From NCBI GenBank assembly GCA_024643915.1, contig JAHEMB010000019.1, positions 1 to 15,048 on the forward strand: a stretch of DNA of 15,048 nucleotides, in the 5' to 3' direction. The translations under genes were made by a program, and so were the position numbers. The notes under the pieces were generated by a model. The model saw only the letters and a program-made list of their open reading frames with translations. It had not been told where the DNA came from and did no database searches. Each line of letters begins with the position of its first letter. Within the stretch, counting starts at the first letter, position 1. This DNA comes from Rhodothermaceae bacterium (GTDB lineage: Bacteria > Bacteroidota > Rhodothermia > Rhodothermales > JAHEMB01). Shown here one piece after another: positions 1-5,137 of this stretch.

Positions 1-249
1 CATGATGAGCCGTTCCTCTCCTTGCTGCGCCCCAGCGATGGTCGAGTCGGCAATCGTAGCGGAGGCAGGCGCTTCCGGTACACGTTCTTCCTGGGCGAGG
101 GCTTCCTGCCGGGCGACGGCGGCCGTGTCGGTGATCGGATCTTCGGTGGTGCCGGGTGACTGCTCGGGCGGAGGCGGGGCCAGCCAGAACAACCACACGA
201 ACATGATGATCGCAATCAGAACGGTCGCGATGACGACGTTACGATCCAC
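1..249 (-). CDS. yidC: Membrane protein insertase YidC, N-terminal part (runs off the left edge)
   Basis: YidC/Oxa1 inserts proteins into the inner membrane, alone or with SecYEG. Only the first 83 codons are in the window. The product begins (M)DRNVVIATVLIAIIMFVWL, a single hydrophobic helix at residues 4-22, followed by a Pro/Glu/Thr-rich stretch. This is the usual uncleaved first helix and start of the periplasmic domain of Gram-negative YidC. The start is a GTG at 247-249, chosen because an AAGGA Shine-Dalgarno sequence (plus positions 258-262) lies 8 nt upstream and because residue 2 onward matches the family's 'MDRN' opening. No ATG is available upstream before in-frame stops. It is the third gene of the classic rpmH-rnpA-yidC order; the 116-nt gap to rnpA holds no yidD. 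Family assignment from the N-terminus plus context is firm. Confidence 0.9.
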   Translation of the reverse strand, partial: MDRNVVIATVLIAIIMFVWLFWLAPPPPEQSPGTTEDPITDTAAVARQEALAQEERVPEAPASATIADSTIAGAQQGEERLIM

Positions 250-365
250 AGTCGAATTCCTTAGAGATAGGTGGGGCTAAACCGCCGTACTTCAAGGCGT
301 TAGCGAGGAGATCAATGAGAGCGGGTACGGAGGCCCTTTAGGGCAGTTCCGCGCGCATTGAAGTT

Positions 366-818
366 TCATGCCGGCGGCTCGTTCGCCACGCGCTCGGCCA
401 GCCGCTGTAAGGCGCGCGGCAGATCACGCCCGATGCAGACCGTCGCTTCCACGGGATCGCCGCGAAAAAGCACCATCACGACGAGTGTGTCGGGGCGGTG
501 CTGAAAGAGGTCTACCAGGATGCGTTGACGAACCCGATAGACCTCTCGCAGATGTCGTTTGATGCAGTTCCGTGCGACGGCAGACCGCGCCCTGCGCCCC
601 GGCACGAACCCGATTTGCAGCGGCACGTCGTGGCCGGTCTCGATGCGAGGCACCGTGCGGAAAAGCAGCCGCACGCAGCCGACGGCCACCGAGCCCACGT
701 CTTGCCGACTCCGGTCGAAAAGCGGACGGATGAGCCGCTGCCGCTTCAGCCGGTACGTGCTCGGGAAAGAACGAGGTGGGGGAGAGGGCAGATCCTCAGG
801 GGGCAGGGCCATCGGCAC
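366..818 (-). CDS. rnpA: Ribonuclease P protein component RnpA
   Basis: RnpA is the protein subunit that helps the RNase P RNA cleave 5' leaders from pre-tRNAs. The 150-residue product has the family's signature: an N-terminal 'STYRLKRQRLIRPLFDR' (cf. RL+...F..l...) at residues about 20-36, and the RNR-type motif 'RSAVARNCIKRHLREVYR' at about 78-95, the basic helix that contacts RNase P RNA. The C-terminal part has the expected hydrophobic strand 'DTLVVMVLFRG'. It is slightly longer than typical (110-130 aa) because of a proline-rich N-terminus. The start is a GTG at 818, with an ATG two codons inside at 812 as an equally good choice. It follows rpmH by 17 nt and precedes yidC, so it is probably co-transcribed with both. 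Confidence 0.93.
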   Translation of the reverse strand: MPMALPPEDLPSPPPRSFPSTYRLKRQRLIRPLFDRSRQDVGSVAVGCVRLLFRTVPRIETGHDVPLQIGFVPGRRARSAVARNCIKRHLREVYRVRQRILVDLFQHRPDTLVVMVLFRGDPVEATVCIGRDLPRALQRLAERVANEPPA

Positions 819-835
819 AGGCGCCGTGGCGCGGT

Positions 836-991
836 TTACTTACTGCTGCGGCTGTCGCTCACGGAGAGTCGCTTGCGGCCTTTGGCGCGGCGGCGGGCCA
901 GCAGCTTGCGGCCATTCTTCGTGGCCATGCGCGAGCGGAAGCCATGCTTGTTGGCGCGCTTGCGGCGGCTGGGTTGATACGTCCGTTTCAT
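836..991 (-). CDS. rpmH: 50S ribosomal protein L34
   Basis: L34 is a small basic protein of the large ribosomal subunit. The 51-residue product opens MKRTYQPSRRKRANKHGFR and continues with 'SRMATKNGRKLLARRRAKGRK', the almost invariant L34 sequence. The C-terminal tail 'RLSVSDSRSSK' is longer than the usual 44-46 residues. The ATG at 989-991 is the only sensible start. It is the first gene of the rpmH-rnpA-yidC cluster and is divergent from the tRNA genes. No clear Shine-Dalgarno sequence precedes it. Confidence 0.97.
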   Translation of the reverse strand: MKRTYQPSRRKRANKHGFRSRMATKNGRKLLARRRAKGRKRLSVSDSRSSK

Positions 992-1094
992 GGTTGCACT
1001 GGGTTAAGGCGATTCGTAAACTTGCCGGCTCTCTAACGCAGCATGCTTGCACTTGTTTGAAGGACGCACGGCGGCAGTCTTTCTTTGGCAAAGA

Positions 1095-1123
1095 ATCATA
1101 AAGATAAGGAACTGCCTTTTCGA
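1095..1123 (-). promoter_or_regulatory. Candidate sigma70-type promoter of rpmH-rnpA-yidC
   Basis: Read on the minus strand, TCGAAA (-35, 4/6 to TTGACA; plus 1118-1123) is followed after 17 bp by TATGAT (-10, 5/6 to TATAAT; plus 1095-1100). Transcription would start near 1088, giving a leader of about 97 nt before rpmH. It lies back-to-back with the tRNA promoter, with the two -35 boxes 15 bp apart. Confidence 0.5.
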
Positions 1124-1138
1124 CGCCTCGTTTCTCGC

Positions 1139-1167
1139 TTGACATTCACGGAAAATGAGTGTACCCT
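1139..1167 (+). promoter_or_regulatory. Promoter of the tRNA-Gly/tRNA-Val transcript
   Basis: A perfect TTGACA (1139-1144) is separated by 17 bp from TACCCT (1162-1167), which keeps the most conserved T-A---T positions. The tRNA-Gly 5' end is 11 nt after the -10 box, so the start point would lie only a few nucleotides before the mature tRNA. Confidence 0.65.
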
Positions 1168-1177
1168 TTGACGTGAG

Positions 1178-1250
1178 GCGGGAATAGCTCAGTTGGTAGA
1201 GCATCAGCTTCCCAAGCTGAGGGTCGCGGGTTCGAGTCCCGTTTCCCGCT
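1178..1250 (+). tRNA. tRNA-Gly (anticodon CCC)
   Basis: The cloverleaf is complete. The acceptor stem GCGGGAA pairs with TTCCCGC, the D arm is GCTC/GAGC, and the anticodon stem TCAGC/GCTGA encloses the loop TTCCCAA (anticodon CCC, reads GGG). The T arm GCGGG/CCCGT closes TTCGAGT. The discriminator is U, and the 3' CCA is not encoded. It is probably on one transcript with tRNA-Val, since no terminator lies between them. Confidence 0.97.
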
Positions 1251-1255
1251 CCTAT

Positions 1256-1339
1256 GATTGCGGAGTGCAGATTTCGGAAACGCGAATTGGGTATCGATTC
1301 GCAAGTGCAATCCGAGATCCGCGGTCCGCAATCCGCATT
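1256..1339. repeat. Facing arrays of a degenerate 7-bp repeat between two tRNAs
   Basis: On the plus strand 1312-1339 is four heptamers in register: CCGAGAT, CCGCGGT, CCGCAAT, CCGCATT. On the minus strand 1257-1277 reads CCGAAAT, CTGCACT, CCGCAAT. The two arrays face each other, so the spacer folds: GATTGCGGA (1256-1264) pairs with TCCGCAATC (1325-1333), and inside this GCGAAT pairs with ATTCGC. The function is unknown. It may be a tRNA-spacer processing structure or a dispersed heptamer repeat family. Confidence 0.6.
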
Positions 1340-1344
1340 TAGCG

Positions 1345-1419
1345 GGGCGGTTAGCTCAGTTGGTTTAGAGCGCCTGCCTTACAAGCAGGAAGTCGGGGGT
1401 TCAAATCCCTCACCGCCCA
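1345..1419 (+). tRNA. tRNA-Val (anticodon TAC)
   Basis: The acceptor stem GGGCGGT pairs with ACCGCCC. The D arm GCTC/GAGC has a 10-nt loop. The anticodon stem CCTGC/GCAGG encloses CTTACAA (anticodon TAC). The T arm GGGGG/CCCTC, with one G-U pair, closes TTCAAAT. The discriminator is A and CCA is not encoded. It is followed directly by an intrinsic terminator. Confidence 0.97.
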
Positions 1420-1422
1420 CCC

Positions 1423-1474
1423 CGAATTGCCCCGGAATAGCCCATTTTGGCCGTTCTGGGGCAATTCGTTTTTT
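1423..1474 (+). terminator. Intrinsic terminator of the tRNA transcript
   Basis: The perfect 11-bp stem CGAATTGCCCC (1423-1433) / GGGGCAATTCG (1458-1468) has a 24-nt loop and is followed by six T residues (1469-1474). It starts 4 nt after tRNA-Val ends. Confidence 0.9.
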
Positions 1475-1482
1475 AGTCCTCC

Positions 1483-1531
1483 TGCAGAATAATGCAATGT
1501 TCTGCAATAATTTGTAGAACATTTGTAGAAC
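1483..1531. repeat. AT-rich island with overlapping inverted and direct repeats
   Basis: This is a markedly AT-rich patch in a GC-rich region. AATGTTCT (1496-1503) and AGAACATT (1516-1523) form a perfect 8-bp inverted repeat around a 12-bp core. TGCAGAA (1483-1489) and TTCTGCA (1500-1506) form a competing one. TTTGTAGAAC occurs twice directly (1511-1520 and 1522-1531). Its place just behind a tRNA and before decayed mobile genes makes a recombinase attachment-site remnant possible, but unproven. Confidence 0.5.
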
Positions 1532-1818
1532 TCTTTTATTAGTTAGGTGATTCTGATGCTGCGCCCAGTTAGGGAATAGTTTCATTCCGCCGGATGAGTA
1601 TGCGCGGGGGCCGGGGGAGCATGTAGCTCTTGCCTACGCGGCGGCGTCCAACCACGAAGGCTAACTCAGGGCGCTCCCGTTGCCAGCCAGAGGGCGTCGA
1701 GCGCCTGCCACGCGGCATAGTGGTCGATCACATTTTCAGGTCGCGTTGGCAAGGGCAGAAGGCAGCGTGCCAGGTAGCTGCATGCCACGCATGCCTTCAG
1801 GTCCCAGCATTGGTTCCT
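1532..1818. other. Stretch without a recognisable gene
   Basis: No gene is recognised here. On the minus strand the vapC frame stays open beyond its stop for 50 more codons (1669-1818), ending at a TGA at 1666-1668. That peptide includes 'PTRPENVIDHYAAWQALDAL', which I cannot assign and which does not resemble the missing VapC C-terminus. It may be foreign debris joined to vapC. Confidence 0.4.
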
Positions 1819-2103
1819 TCAGTTAAACTTCCAGCCGTGGAACTTCCAGCCGTGGAGCTTGAGGAGGGCCGCGCCTCGTATTGCGTTGTCCACACCAAGC
1901 CTCTCGAAAACCGTTAAGGACAGCAGTAAATCTTTCGTGTGGGCATAGTCAGTGTCCAAGCGGAAGCCCTGAAGCACTTCTGCCAAGATCAAATCACCTA
2001 TTGCCAGCGGCTCCACGCCTAGCAATGCGTCTAATCTATTCGTCTGCGGTGTATCCTGGCCCTTGAAATAATCAACCCAGACACTTGAATCGACCACGAT
2101 CAT
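1819..2103 (-). pseudogene. vapC: VapC-like PIN-domain toxin, truncated at the C-terminus
   Basis: VapC toxins are PIN-domain RNases that cut tRNA or rRNA when released by VapB. The 94-residue product opens MIVVDSSVWVDYFKG with the first catalytic Asp (D5), and keeps 'LAIGDLILAEVLQGF' with the second acidic residue (E42). Family members are about 130 residues and carry a further acidic cluster around a 'TIDCLIAT...D.D' region. That part is absent: the reading frame ends in a duplicated HGWKF just where it should begin. The sequence beyond the stop does not restore it, so this is not a simple frameshift. The start ATG overlaps the vapB stop by 4 nt (ATGA), the usual coupling. The toxin is probably inactive, although the fragment might still bind VapB. 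Confidence 0.8.
1826..1855. repeat. 15-bp perfect tandem duplication at the vapC 3' end
   Basis: AACTTCCAGCCGTGG occurs twice without a gap (1826-1840 and 1841-1855). It encodes a repeated HGWKF at the truncated end of VapC, marking the point where vapC homology stops. Confidence 0.9.
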
Positions 2104-2294
2104 CGATCAGTCCTGATCGCCTCAAGGTCGCCTTCCCAATGCAGCTTGCCCCTAAAGATCTTGATGCGTTCTTGCTTCTTAAGGCGCAATAAGGTCTTGA
2201 GGCCGAGTTCGATGGCTTCACATTTGGTCTTGAGTCCGGTAACCTTGAGGACCTCCTTCATCAGGGTGTCATCGATGACGATGTTGGTTCTCAT
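2100..2294 (-). CDS. vapB: VapB-family antitoxin
   Basis: This is the antitoxin of a type II toxin-antitoxin pair; it neutralises VapC and represses the operon. The 64-residue product MRTNIVIDDTLMKEVLKVTG has the ribbon-helix-helix DNA-binding fold typical of short VapB proteins: strand 'TNIVID' and helix 'TLMKEVLKVTG', then 'LKTKCEAIELGLKTLLRLKKQ'. The C-terminal 'RGKLHWEGDLEAIRTDR' is the toxin-wrapping tail common to this subfamily. Length is normal and no lesion is visible. It overlaps vapC by 4 nt, and an inverted repeat 18 bp upstream is its likely operator. No Shine-Dalgarno sequence is seen before the ATG at 2292-2294. Confidence 0.9.
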   Translation of the reverse strand: MRTNIVIDDTLMKEVLKVTGLKTKCEAIELGLKTLLRLKKQERIKIFRGKLHWEGDLEAIRTDR

Positions 2295-2312
2295 GGAGTT
2301 GGGGAGTCAGGT

Positions 2313-2344
2313 AATGTGTATATTTTGATCATTTGATACACATT
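2313..2344 (-). promoter_or_regulatory. Interrupted palindrome, likely VapBC operator
   Basis: AATGTGTAT (2313-2321) and ATACACATT (2336-2344) are perfect 9-bp arms centred on TGATCA (2326-2331), all sharing one dyad axis. The site lies 18 bp before the vapB start, where VapB ribbon-helix-helix proteins autoregulate. The A/T-rich core probably overlaps the promoter -10. Confidence 0.7.
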
Positions 2345-2389
2345 TCGTAAAGAGGTTCCGTTGCTCTGGTCGGCCCCTAAGGCATCGTC

Positions 2390-2513
2390 TGAAAAAGGCG
2401 AACCGCGTTCCGGTATCTTGAAGGCATTCAGGGCGAGGTGAGCGTGTCTCTCAGACACACGATAGGTCTTGTCGCGGAGGTAGGCCTGCCCTGTGCGCAG
2501 AGGCGCCCGCTGC
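2390..2513 (-). pseudogene. Dead fragment of a tyrosine recombinase C-terminus
   Basis: The minus-strand peptide 'APLRTGQAYLRDKTYRVSER' continuing 'HAHLALNAFK' matches the C-terminal catalytic part of the tyrosine integrase at the right edge of this window ('APLRTVQAYLRHKTYRVTER', 'YAHLAPDAFK'). Only the last 35-40 residues remain. The conserved His after 'YLR' is Asp (CAC to GAC), and the nucleophile Tyr of 'ERYAHL' is His (TAC to CAC), so it could not catalyse recombination. The upstream part, with the other catalytic residues, is gone. It sits between vapB and a truncated lipoprotein gene and has the same orientation as the right-hand copy. Confidence 0.85.
2417..2513 (-). repeat. Left copy of a 97-bp direct repeat (recombinase 3' end)
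   Basis: This aligns without gaps to 14906-15002, with 14 differences by hand count (about 86% identity). Both copies are in the same orientation. Weaker similarity continues toward the 3' end of the gene, and none is seen beyond 2513. Confidence 0.9.
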
Positions 2514-2543
2514 CGGCTGTTCGCGCTCCCTGGCGCGCAGGCC

Positions 2544-3848
2544 CTATGATCCCTCTCCCAGCGACCAGGAGGGACTCTGTTCCGCATGGGATGAGGGCAA
2601 GCTGCAATCCGTGATGAACTGCTTCTCGGAGCCGTCCGGCCGCATGACGGCTATCGTGCCGCCCTTGTCACAGTACCCCCCTTCAGGATTCGCATCGGGT
2701 GCGTCGCCGCTAAAGACCAGCCATTCGCCGTCCGGCCGCCACGATGCGTGGGCACCCTGCTCCTGGTTGTTTGTGAGCCGTGTGAGGCTCGCCCCGTTGG
2801 CATCGATCATGTAGACCCCAAAGATACGATATCTGTCTTCGCGGGAGGGCGCGGCGGTGAAGGCGATCCGGGAATCCACCGGCGACCAACTCGGCACGCC
2901 CCATCCGACCAGAGAGGCCTGAGGCGTGCCTGCGGTGATGTTGCGCAGGTTCGTGCCGTCGGCGTTCAGGACATAAAGGTCGCCCCATTCATCGTCTATC
3001 GAATTCTCATCGGGCGCCGATAAGCCGACAAAGGCGAGTTGCGTCCCGTCAGGCGACCATGTGGGAGCTTCGTACCATAGGTCATTACTGTTGGTCAGAT
3101 TCACCACGTTCGCCCCGTCGGCATTCGCCACGTAAATGTCTCTCGTCCCAGTATACACCCCGGTTTCAACCTCTATCGGCCTTGCGGAAAAAGCGATCTT
3201 CGAGCCGTCTCGCGACAAAGACGGCTGAACGGCTTCCCTCAGGCCGAGGTTCTGAATAAGCAGGGTCCACTCACCTCCGCCGGCGTCTATGGTGTAGATG
3301 ACACCCGTCCCTTGACTGAAGACGATCTTCGAGCCGTCTGGCGAGAAGGATGGAGTACCCTGGATCTGGCCCGGAGCCAACCTGATGCGCTCTGAGCCGT
3401 CCGGCCGCATCACGCAGAGATCGAAGAGGCCGGCGCCCAGGCTGCACCGGAAGGCGATGCGACCTTTCAGGGTGCACCCGACCTCGAAGGTGACTTCGGT
3501 CGGCCCGGTCACGGTCACCGAGGCCGTAGCACTCTCGGCGGCGCAGTTGGCGTCCACCCCGGCAAGGTCGAGTTGGTGGCTGCCCGAGGTGATCTGCGAC
3601 AAGGTGACGGTCTCGTTGGGCCCGATGGTCACTTCCTCAGAGCCATTAATCATAAGCGTGTAGCCGTCGGCATCGAGATCATGCCCGGTCGTGACGGTTG
3701 TGACCCGTAGTCCGGGGGGTACGGGTTCTTCTTCTGCTCCCCCCGAGGAATCGCATCCGGTTCCCAGAGGCAACGCGAGAAGCAACGCGGCCAGCAGCCA
3801 GGGCCAGGCCGCCGGGGCGGCTTTCGAGACGAGCGAGGGGCGTTTCAT
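2544..3848 (-). CDS. Lipoprotein with TolB-like (PD40) beta-propeller, last blade cut short
   Basis: The 434-residue product has a signal peptide ending in the lipobox L-G-T-G-C (C32), so it is probably an outer-membrane or periplasmic lipoprotein. Residues about 45-125 look like a small beta-sandwich with paired Cys. From about 128 on there are repeats of the PD40/TolB type, each with 'SxDGSKIVFS'-like strands: near 167, 209, 262, 319 and 368. A sixth starts at 426 but stops after 'PSWSLGEGS', lacking the usual 'PDGxxIAF' strand. The stop is only 30 bp from the recombinase fragment, so the 3' end was probably lost in a rearrangement. The start at 3848 (MKRPSLVSK) gives a normal signal peptide; an in-frame ATG at 3887 would add 13 residues. 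The substrate is unknown. It is probably co-transcribed with the upstream lipoprotein gene. Confidence 0.8.
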   Translation of the reverse strand: MKRPSLVSKAAPAAWPWLLAALLLALPLGTGCDSSGGAEEEPVPPGLRVTTVTTGHDLDADGYTLMINGSEEVTIGPNETVTLSQITSGSHQLDLAGVDANCAAESATASVTVTGPTEVTFEVGCTLKGRIAFRCSLGAGLFDLCVMRPDGSERIRLAPGQIQGTPSFSPDGSKIVFSQGTGVIYTIDAGGGEWTLLIQNLGLREAVQPSLSRDGSKIAFSARPIEVETGVYTGTRDIYVANADGANVVNLTNSNDLWYEAPTWSPDGTQLAFVGLSAPDENSIDDEWGDLYVLNADGTNLRNITAGTPQASLVGWGVPSWSPVDSRIAFTAAPSREDRYRIFGVYMIDANGASLTRLTNNQEQGAHASWRPDGEWLVFSGDAPDANPEGGYCDKGGTIAVMRPDGSEKQFITDCSLPSSHAEQSPSWSLGEGS

Positions 3849-3900
3849 GGCGCTTGCGGGTTTATGGGTGAAGGGAGAGAGAAGCATGGGTCACTGCCTG

Positions 3901-3937
3901 CTATGCGAGCCATAGGCGGCACGCGATGGGCGCCGCC
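3901..3937. other. Two small inverted repeats between the lipoprotein genes
   Basis: CTATG/CATAG (3901-3915) and GGCGGC/GCCGCC (3915-3937) can each form a hairpin in the 111-nt gap. Neither is followed by a T-run on the minus strand, so this is at most a processing or partial-termination element. Confidence 0.3.
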
Positions 3938-3959
3938 GGTAGGCCTTGCCTGATCCCGG

Positions 3960-4718
3960 TTAATGTATCGTCACGGTCACATCGATGTAATCATCCCCCA
4001 TGGTCTTGCAGAAAAGCCAGACTCGCTCGCCGGTGTCTGTTGTCGTCCACACGCGAAAATAACCCTCGTACCTGTACGTCCGGACACTGTCGTCTCCGTC
4101 GTCCTTGTCCAACCACGTTGCCGTCGGAGCCAGGTCACCGCGGGGGTAGAGGCTGCTATGGAAGGTGGTGCCGCCGGCGAAGGCGAAACCATCGGCCGTG
4201 CTTGCTCCGTTGAGTGCCAGGTTATGACTGTCGGAAGACTGGCCATTCTTGCGGGGAGCGTACCGCATCCACAGCGACGCGGTGAATGGCTTCGTGCCGT
4301 CAAGGACTGCTTCCAGATTGTCCTGCGCTTCCTGGTCGCCCGGCCCTTTAAACCAGCAGGCGTCCCCTTTTTCTTCCCCGATAACGACATTGAGTGAAGC
4401 TACGATCTCAGCCGCCTGGCCCTCACCGATTTCAAAGCGCCTGGCATCGTCTTTGAAGATTTTCATGCCTGCAAAGTCATCAGTCGTGGTCAGGAAGCCG
4501 TTAAAGCCGGCGTCGGCTGTTGCGCTGTTTCCACCGTCCCCTCCGCCGCCACAGGGCGGATTGTCGCACTTCATTGAGGCAGCGACAGCCTCGGTGGCAA
4601 CCGGGTCGCCGGTGTCCGGCCCGACCGGTACCTCGTGGCAGCCGACGACGAGCGCCGCGGCAAGTAACAGCGTGATGCCGAACGGTACCTGCGGGCTGCA
4701 GGGAGATATTCGTCTCAT
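3960..4718 (-). CDS. Lipoprotein of unknown function
   Basis: I do not recognise a family. The 252-residue product starts MRRISPCSPQVPFGITLLLA, with a hydrophobic core and lipobox L-V-V-G-C (C27), so it should be exported and lipidated. After cleavage come a short linker, a 'KCDNPPCGGGGDGG' cysteine/glycine segment (residues 50-63), and a predicted mostly-beta domain (about 75-252) with two further Cys (121 and 237) that could pair. The start is supported by GGAGG (plus 4726-4730), 7 nt upstream. It is followed at 111 nt by the TolB-like lipoprotein gene on the same strand and is divergent from the sigma factor operon. A surface or periplasmic accessory role is possible but cannot be shown. 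Confidence 0.75.
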   Translation of the reverse strand: MRRISPCSPQVPFGITLLLAAALVVGCHEVPVGPDTGDPVATEAVAASMKCDNPPCGGGGDGGNSATADAGFNGFLTTTDDFAGMKIFKDDARRFEIGEGQAAEIVASLNVVIGEEKGDACWFKGPGDQEAQDNLEAVLDGTKPFTASLWMRYAPRKNGQSSDSHNLALNGASTADGFAFAGGTTFHSSLYPRGDLAPTATWLDKDDGDDSVRTYRYEGYFRVWTTTDTGERVWLFCKTMGDDYIDVTVTIH

Positions 4719-4784
4719 CGTGATGCCTCCGTCAGATTGGGTGATCTTTTCTCTTTGACGTCACACAGCGCTTTCGTCGTCTCC

Positions 4785-4809
4785 GGCCCGGTAGGCGATT
4801 CGCCGGGCC
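4785..4809. other. GC-rich hairpin
   Basis: GGCCCGG (4785-4791) pairs with CCGGGCC (4803-4809) around an 11-nt loop. There is no T-run on either strand. It lies upstream of both divergent operons, so it is not a terminator of either; a 5'-leader structure for the lipoprotein transcript is possible. Confidence 0.5.
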
Positions 4810-4810
4810 C

Positions 4811-4847
4811 CCCTCACCCTTTATCACGATAAAACACCTCGTGAGGG
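4811..4847. promoter_or_regulatory. Two inverted repeats, one inside the other, candidate regulator-binding site
   Basis: The outer arms are CCCTCAC (4811-4817) and GTGAGGG (4841-4847). Inside them is TTTATCACGATAAA (4820-4833), a 6-bp palindrome around AC. The inner palindrome is off-centre relative to the outer arms. Its position in a divergent promoter region suggests an operator, but no known consensus is matched. Confidence 0.35.
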
Positions 4848-4900
4848 ACCATGCCCTGCTGTAAATAGCGCCTTTGCAGGCGCCAGATCGCCAATGGTGC

Positions 4901-4929
4901 TTGTCTTTTGTTCTTAAAGTGGTTATGTA
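4901..4929 (+). promoter_or_regulatory. Candidate promoter of the sigma-factor operon
   Basis: TTGTCT (4901-4906; 4/6 to TTGACA) is followed after 17 bp by TATGTA (4924-4929), in a locally AT-rich patch. Expected start near 4936, about 200 nt before the sigma-factor ATG. Confidence 0.4.
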
Positions 4930-5082
4930 GTAGGGAGGGTGGACAGGAATCGCAGAAGAAGTAGGTTGTCGTCCTCGTTTGGCGTTGCCCCGCGTTCGGG
5001 TGGTACGCCCGGCAATTCAGTAAAGCGACACTACGTCGGGGTAGCTCGTTCGGGTGCTCCCGGCGTGTCGCTGAGACTCACC

Positions 5083-5128
5083 GTGTCGATCCAGATCCAG
5101 CACCGGTGTCGATCCAGACCCAACACTG
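5083..5128. repeat. 23-bp tandem repeat, two copies, just upstream of the sigma-factor gene
   Basis: Copy 1 is 5083-5105 and copy 2 is 5106-5128. They share GTGTCGATCCAGA and differ at a few positions after it. The array ends 9 nt before the start codon, so it lies in the leader, where it could affect translation or bind a protein. Confidence 0.8.
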
Positions 5129-5137
5129 GCAGCCTTC

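Larger units (their letters stand above)
4719..5137. promoter_or_regulatory. Divergent regulatory region (419 bp) between lipoprotein and sigma-factor operons
   Basis: No credible gene is seen here. The region holds the lipoprotein Shine-Dalgarno sequence, two hairpin-forming palindromes (4785-4809 and 4811-4847), one candidate plus-strand promoter (4901-4929), and a 23-bp tandem repeat (5083-5128). The sigma-factor transcript would have a leader of about 200 nt. Confidence 0.6.

Noticed and set aside
2..280. Plus-strand open frame at the left edge
   Set aside because: It is the antisense shadow of yidC, whose minus-strand frame has a recognisable N-terminus and ribosome-binding site.
250..365. 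Possible yidD between rnpA and yidC
   Set aside because: The 116-nt gap is too short for yidD.
1146..1331. Minus-strand open frame across tRNA-Gly containing 'RDSNPRPSAWEADALPTELF'
   Set aside because: This is the well-known spurious peptide read from the antisense strand of a tRNA-Gly gene; the tRNA explains the conservation.
1483..1531. CRISPR-like repeat reading of the AT-rich island
   Set aside because: Only two copies of a 10-mer separated by one base, with no spacers and no cas genes in the window.
1379..1585. Minus-strand open frame ending 'GGEGFEPPTSCL'
   Set aside because: It is antisense to tRNA-Val and the terminator; a classic false gene call at tRNA loci.
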